From assembly GCA_964538915.1 (NCBI GenBank), contig CAZIFB010000003.1:62001-126000 (forward strand): a stretch of DNA of 64,000 nt. The letters run 5' to 3'. Below are positions 60,870 to 64,000 of this stretch, piece by piece. Positions within the stretch are counted from its first letter, which is position 1; every line of letters begins with the position of its first letter. A model generated the notes under the pieces. It was not told the DNA's origin, ran no database searches, and worked only from the letters and a program-made list of their open reading frames with translations. The translations under genes and the position numbers were made by a program. The DNA is from JAEUHQ01 sp964538915. GTDB lineage: Bacteria > Planctomycetota > UBA1135 > UBA2386.

Positions 60870-63506
60870 TCAGTCGCGCAGACCGTCGAGCAGCGCCGCG
60901 AAGCCCGGCTCCTCCCGCAGGAACGCGAAGTGCTCGGTCTCCAGTCGCGCCCGGTCGCGGCATCCGCGCTCGACGGCCTGTCGCACGTGGCGCAGTCCCG
61001 CTGCCCGGTACCCGGCGATCAGCCCGGCCCGATCGGCGGCGGGAACGGCCCCATCGCCGGTCGCGGAGCGGACCGCGTGCCCGACGTAGATCGCTGCCTG
61101 CAACGCGGCCTGCGCGTCTTCGGGATCGGCGTCCGCGAGTTCGGCGGCGGCGTGCACGACCTCACGGTGCATGGCTCGATTCGCGAACCACATCGGGCGG
61201 TCTTGCAGGTAGCGCAACCACTCGGCGCGAAAGGCGCGGTTCGTCTTCGCGTTGCCGGCCGCCAGGCCGAGTTCGTTCACCGCAGCGTCCCAGGCGACGA
61301 CCGCTGCCGCAGTGTCGGGCTCGTTCCTCGCGATGTTGCCGAGCGTCGTGCCGAGCGCCCAGTGCCAGGTCGGCACCTCCGGATGGTCCGCGAGGATCGC
61401 CTGCCACAACTTCGCGGACTCACGCCACACGACCAGCGCGTCGGCGTCGCGCTCGGCGACGTCGAAGCACCGCCCGAGGTTCGTGAGCGCGGCGCCCAGA
61501 CTCGTGCGCACCGACTCGCGACGCGGGTCGGCCTCGTACAGAGAGCGAAGGATCGACACCGCCTCCTGGTGCGGAGGTGTCGCCTCACCGGGCCGATTGG
61601 CTTCGAACAAGCAGTTGCCGAGCTGGTCGAGACTGCGGGCGAGGCGCTCCTCCGCGCGGGCCCGATCACCGACGTGTTCGAGGCGACGCGCCAGCTCGAC
61701 CGCCCGCTGCCGCTCTTCGATCGCTTCGGCCGACCGACCGTCGCGGAGCAACAACGTGCCGAGCTGGCTGCAGACGTGGAGTCGATCCTCGAGGTGCTGC
61801 TCGCCGCCGGCGGGGAGACCGGAGTCGAGGACGGCGGCGGCGGCACGCAGGAGCCGTTCGGCGGCGGCGTTCTCACCGCGATCGGTAAGCAGGATGCTCA
61901 GCGACAAGCTGGCCGAGGCGCGGCCACTCACCAGTTCGGCGACGCCTGGCTGCTCCTGGACGAGCCGGTCGAACATCGCGATCGCGTGCTCCTGCGACGT
62001 GGCGGCGGCCTTCTGGTCGCCGAGTTTGTGCTGCACCTTGCCGAGCTGGTGCCAGCAGCGCGCGAGCCGCGCGCGGGTCGCGGCGTCGTCGCCGCGACGT
62101 TCCAGCATCCGCTCGTAGAGCGCGATCGCATCGCTCATCAGCTCCTGCCGAACGGGATACGCACGCGGCACGTCGTCGAGCCGGCTCGACGCGACGCGCT
62201 CGAGCATGCGGTCCACGGCGTCCAGCGACAGCGCATTGCTGGCCTCGGCGAACCTGGCCTGGCGCACGCTGACGAAGGTGCCGGCGAGCAAAGCCACGAA
62301 TGCAGCCGCCATCGCGGTCGCGGCGATCTTGTTCCGTGCGACGAGCTTCTTGAACGTCGCGAGCGCGCCGGTGTCGTACGCGCGCACGACCCTCTGCTCG
62401 ATCCACGCGCGCAGATCGGCGGCGAGTTCGCCCATGTCGGCGTAGCGGTCCTCGGCGCGCCACGACATCGCACGGGCGCAGATCGCGGCCAGTTCGGGCG
62501 GCGCCGACGGCTCCACCGCGTCGAGCCGAGGCGGCGGGCCAGCGAGGATCTGCTGGATCACGACCTGCGACGAAGCACTCTCGTCGCCGTACGGCGGCGA
62601 GCCCGCGACGACGTGGTAGAGCATCGCGCCGGCGGCATAGACGTCGACGCGGGGCCCGAGCTGCGCCGTCTCGCCGCGCGCCTGCTCGGGCGGCATGTAG
62701 ACCGGTGTGCCGACGACGTCGCCGTCGCGCGTCGCGAGCGGCGATCGCGGATCCTGCCGCGACAGCGCGGCGCGTTCGGAAGCGACGGCAGCGGGCGCCG
62801 GAGCGTCCGCTTCGGCGAGCACACGGGCGAGGCCCCAGTCCATCACGTAGGTCTCGCCGAAGCGGCCGACCATCACGTTGCTCGGCTTCAGGTCGCGGTG
62901 GATGACGCCCTGCGCATGCGCGAAGGCGACGGCTTCGCACACCTTCAGCAGCACGCCCAGCACGCGCTGCAGCGGCCAGGCGGCGTCGTCGTTCCGCATC
63001 GCGGCGACGATCTCGCGCAGCGTGCTGCCGGAGACCAGCGGCATCGTGAAGAAGACGCGCCCCTCGGCGTCGACGCCGAGGTCGTGCACGGTCGGGATGC
63101 CGGGGTGCTGCAACTGGCCGGTCACGCGCGCTTCGTCGAGGAAGCGGCTCAGCGCACGCGGATCGCTCGAACCCTTCGTGCTGCTTCCGTCCGCCGCACC
63201 GCGCAGGACCTTCATCGCGAGTTCGCGGCGAAGATGATGGTCGTAGACGCGGTACACGATGCCCATGCCGCCGCGGGCGATGCACTCGCCGACTTCGTAG
63301 CGTTCGCGGTTGACCTTCGGGCGCGTCGGTCCCAGCGCGTCTTCGAGTCGGCGCCAGTCCGCGTGCATGCGCCGCAGACGGTCCGCCGCGCGCGGGTGCT
63401 CACGACACAAAGGCTCGATGTCGTCGGCGCCGCCCTGCTCGAGGCTCTCGAGGAAGCGCGCGAAGATCTCGGCTGTGGCGGAGAGCTCGGGCTGTCGGTC
63501 ACTCAT
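60870..63506 (-). CDS. Transmembrane Ser/Thr protein kinase with TPR-like sensor region
   Basis: An 878-residue kinase. The domain begins near residue 70: glycine-rich loop IARGGMGIVYRVYD, ATP-binding Lys99 (LAMKVL), catalytic HRDLKPSN with Asp205, metal-binding Asp223 in MDWGLA (DWG in place of DFG, common in planctomycete kinases), and substrate loop GTPVYMPPEQA. A membrane segment follows at about 394-414. The rest, outside the membrane, is helical with TPR-like repeats (RARLARCWHQLGKVQHKLGD, ARSLDQLGNCLFEANRPGEA, TSLGAALTNLGRCFDVAERD). It is divergent from an ECF-type sigma gene, 89 nt away, the usual ECF-STK arrangement in planctomycetes. Confidence 0.92.
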   Translation of the reverse strand: MSDRQPELSATAEIFARFLESLEQGGADDIEPLCREHPRAADRLRRMHADWRRLEDALGPTRPKVNRERYEVGECIARGGMGIVYRVYDHHLRRELAMKVLRGAADGSSTKGSSDPRALSRFLDEARVTGQLQHPGIPTVHDLGVDAEGRVFFTMPLVSGSTLREIVAAMRNDDAAWPLQRVLGVLLKVCEAVAFAHAQGVIHRDLKPSNVMVGRFGETYVMDWGLARVLAEADAPAPAAVASERAALSRQDPRSPLATRDGDVVGTPVYMPPEQARGETAQLGPRVDVYAAGAMLYHVVAGSPPYGDESASSQVVIQQILAGPPPRLDAVEPSAPPELAAICARAMSWRAEDRYADMGELAADLRAWIEQRVVRAYDTGALATFKKLVARNKIAATAMAAAFVALLAGTFVSVRQARFAEASNALSLDAVDRMLERVASSRLDDVPRAYPVRQELMSDAIALYERMLERRGDDAATRARLARCWHQLGKVQHKLGDQKAAATSQEHAIAMFDRLVQEQPGVAELVSGRASASLSLSILLTDRGENAAAERLLRAAAAVLDSGLPAGGEQHLEDRLHVCSQLGTLLLRDGRSAEAIEERQRAVELARRLEHVGDRARAEERLARSLDQLGNCLFEANRPGEATPPHQEAVSILRSLYEADPRRESVRTSLGAALTNLGRCFDVAERDADALVVWRESAKLWQAILADHPEVPTWHWALGTTLGNIARNEPDTAAAVVAWDAAVNELGLAAGNAKTNRAFRAEWLRYLQDRPMWFANRAMHREVVHAAAELADADPEDAQAALQAAIYVGHAVRSATGDGAVPAADRAGLIAGYRAAGLRHVRQAVERGCRDRARLETEHFAFLREEPGFAALLDGLRD

Positions 63507-63534
63507 GCGCACGTTCCCGGCGACGAACGGGTGG

Positions 63535-63541
63535 TATCGTA
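63535..63541. promoter_or_regulatory. Overlapping divergent -10 hexamers (TATCGT + / TACGAT -)
   Basis: Plus-strand TATCGT (63535-63540) and minus-strand TACGAT (63541-63536) overlap almost completely. They lie 55 nt before the sigma gene and 29 nt before the kinase gene. Polymerase could occupy only one at a time. Confidence 0.4.
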
Positions 63542-63595
63542 GCGCGCCCTCGGGCCGCGACCGACCGACGCCCGGCTCGGCGACCGCCTCTTTCC

Positions 63596-64000
63596 ATGGA
63601 CCAACCGAGCGAGAGCCTGATCTCGGCCGCCGCCGCCGGCGACCGCGCCGCGCTGGACGAACTGCTGCAGCGGCATCTGCCGAGCGTTCGCGCGTACCTG
63701 CGGCTGCGAATGGGACCGATGATCCGGGCCAACGAGGACAGCGCCGATCTCGTGCAGTCGGTGTGTCGCGAGATCCTCGGGCGCGCCGACTCCTTCGCCC
63801 ACGGCGGCGAACAGGGCTTCCGCCGGTGGCTGTTCCGAACCGCGCAACGCAAGATCGCCGATCGCGCCGACTACTACCGCGCGGAGAAGCGGGCGGGAGG
63901 CCGCACCCACCTCGACATCGACGACGAGGCGGTCGCCGCGTGCTACCAGACGGTCTGCACCCCGAGCCGGGACGCCGGCGCACGCGAACACCTTCTGCGC
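63596..64000 (+). CDS. ECF-type sigma factor paired with the kinase (partial, 3' end outside window)
   Basis: 135 codons are visible before the window ends, without a stop. The protein begins MDQPSESLISAAAAGD and has sigma region 2: LLQRHLPSVRAYLRLRMG, then NEDSADLVQSVCREILGRAD and FRRWLFRTAQRKIADRADYY. The LVQSVCREIL pattern is that of the planctomycete ECF sigma factors linked to Ser/Thr kinases. Region 4 would follow after the edge. The divergent kinase is the likely partner; the kinase could control this sigma by phosphorylation. Confidence 0.85.
   Translation, partial: MDQPSESLISAAAAGDRAALDELLQRHLPSVRAYLRLRMGPMIRANEDSADLVQSVCREILGRADSFAHGGEQGFRRWLFRTAQRKIADRADYYRAEKRAGGRTHLDIDDEAVAACYQTVCTPSRDAGAREHLLR

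Overview
The window looks like chromosomal DNA of a high-GC planctomycete (Planctomycetota). By eye the GC content is about two thirds or higher and coding density is very high. Four features point to this phylum. There are three extracytoplasmic-function (ECF) sigma factors fused through one membrane segment to very large carboxypeptidase-regulatory-like ectodomains. A TPR-carrying Ser/Thr kinase with a DWG (not DFG) motif is divergent from an ECF-type sigma gene. There are many secreted proteins of unknown function with a shared C-terminal module. Shine-Dalgarno sequences are scarce. The exact lineage cannot be fixed from sequence alone. I see no tRNA, rRNA, insertion sequence, prophage, CRISPR array or replication origin, and no gene-free gap over 300 bases; the longest (1973-2190, 10940-11119, 52573-52747) are described under their neighbours.

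Layout. 1-1972 (minus): a murein-peptide-amidase-like lipoprotein coupled to two oligopeptide ABC permeases; the second permease runs off the window. 2191-4275: a large secreted repeat protein closed by a good terminator. 4386-6531 (minus): SGNH hydrolase and proline racemase family enzyme. 6613-9808 (plus): PAP2 protein, ArnT/PMT-like glycosyltransferase and PagL-like deacylase, a possible lipid A remodelling group. 9821-15265 (minus): PHP-domain lipoprotein, a decayed DUF1579 tail, the first transmembrane ECF sigma, and an intact DUF1579 gene. 15391-21409: DUF445, PDZ-like, DUF1428, secreted and small membrane proteins, and an ABC-F ATPase. 21519-26626 (plus): serine hydrolase and an operon of three lipoproteins, two built from squalene-cyclase-type repeats. 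26658-36624: pyruvate phosphate dikinase, a secreted zincin, membrane/secreted unknowns and ArgS. 36681-44158: second transmembrane ECF sigma, DUF2911-like protein, an RsbV/RsbW-type pair, a queuosine-precursor transporter and a polytopic glycosyltransferase. 44178-52572: cytochrome c lipoprotein, an operon of ectodomain protein + lipoprotein + radical SAM enzyme, secreted unknowns, and AtuA split into two genes. 52748-56293: third transmembrane ECF sigma and a phosphotransacetylase. 56314-64000: two tandem secreted propeller-like paralogues behind a possible leader RNA switch, then the Ser/Thr kinase and the divergent sigma gene, which is cut by the window edge.

Two regulatory themes recur. 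First, about ten genes on both strands have a TAnnnT hexamer (commonly TAGnnT) 6-12 nt before the start codon and no Shine-Dalgarno, the geometry of leaderless or near-leaderless transcripts. Second, signalling is spread over many proteins: three sigma-ectodomain fusions with no anti-sigma gene beside them, a kinase/sigma pair, and an anti-sigma/anti-anti-sigma pair.
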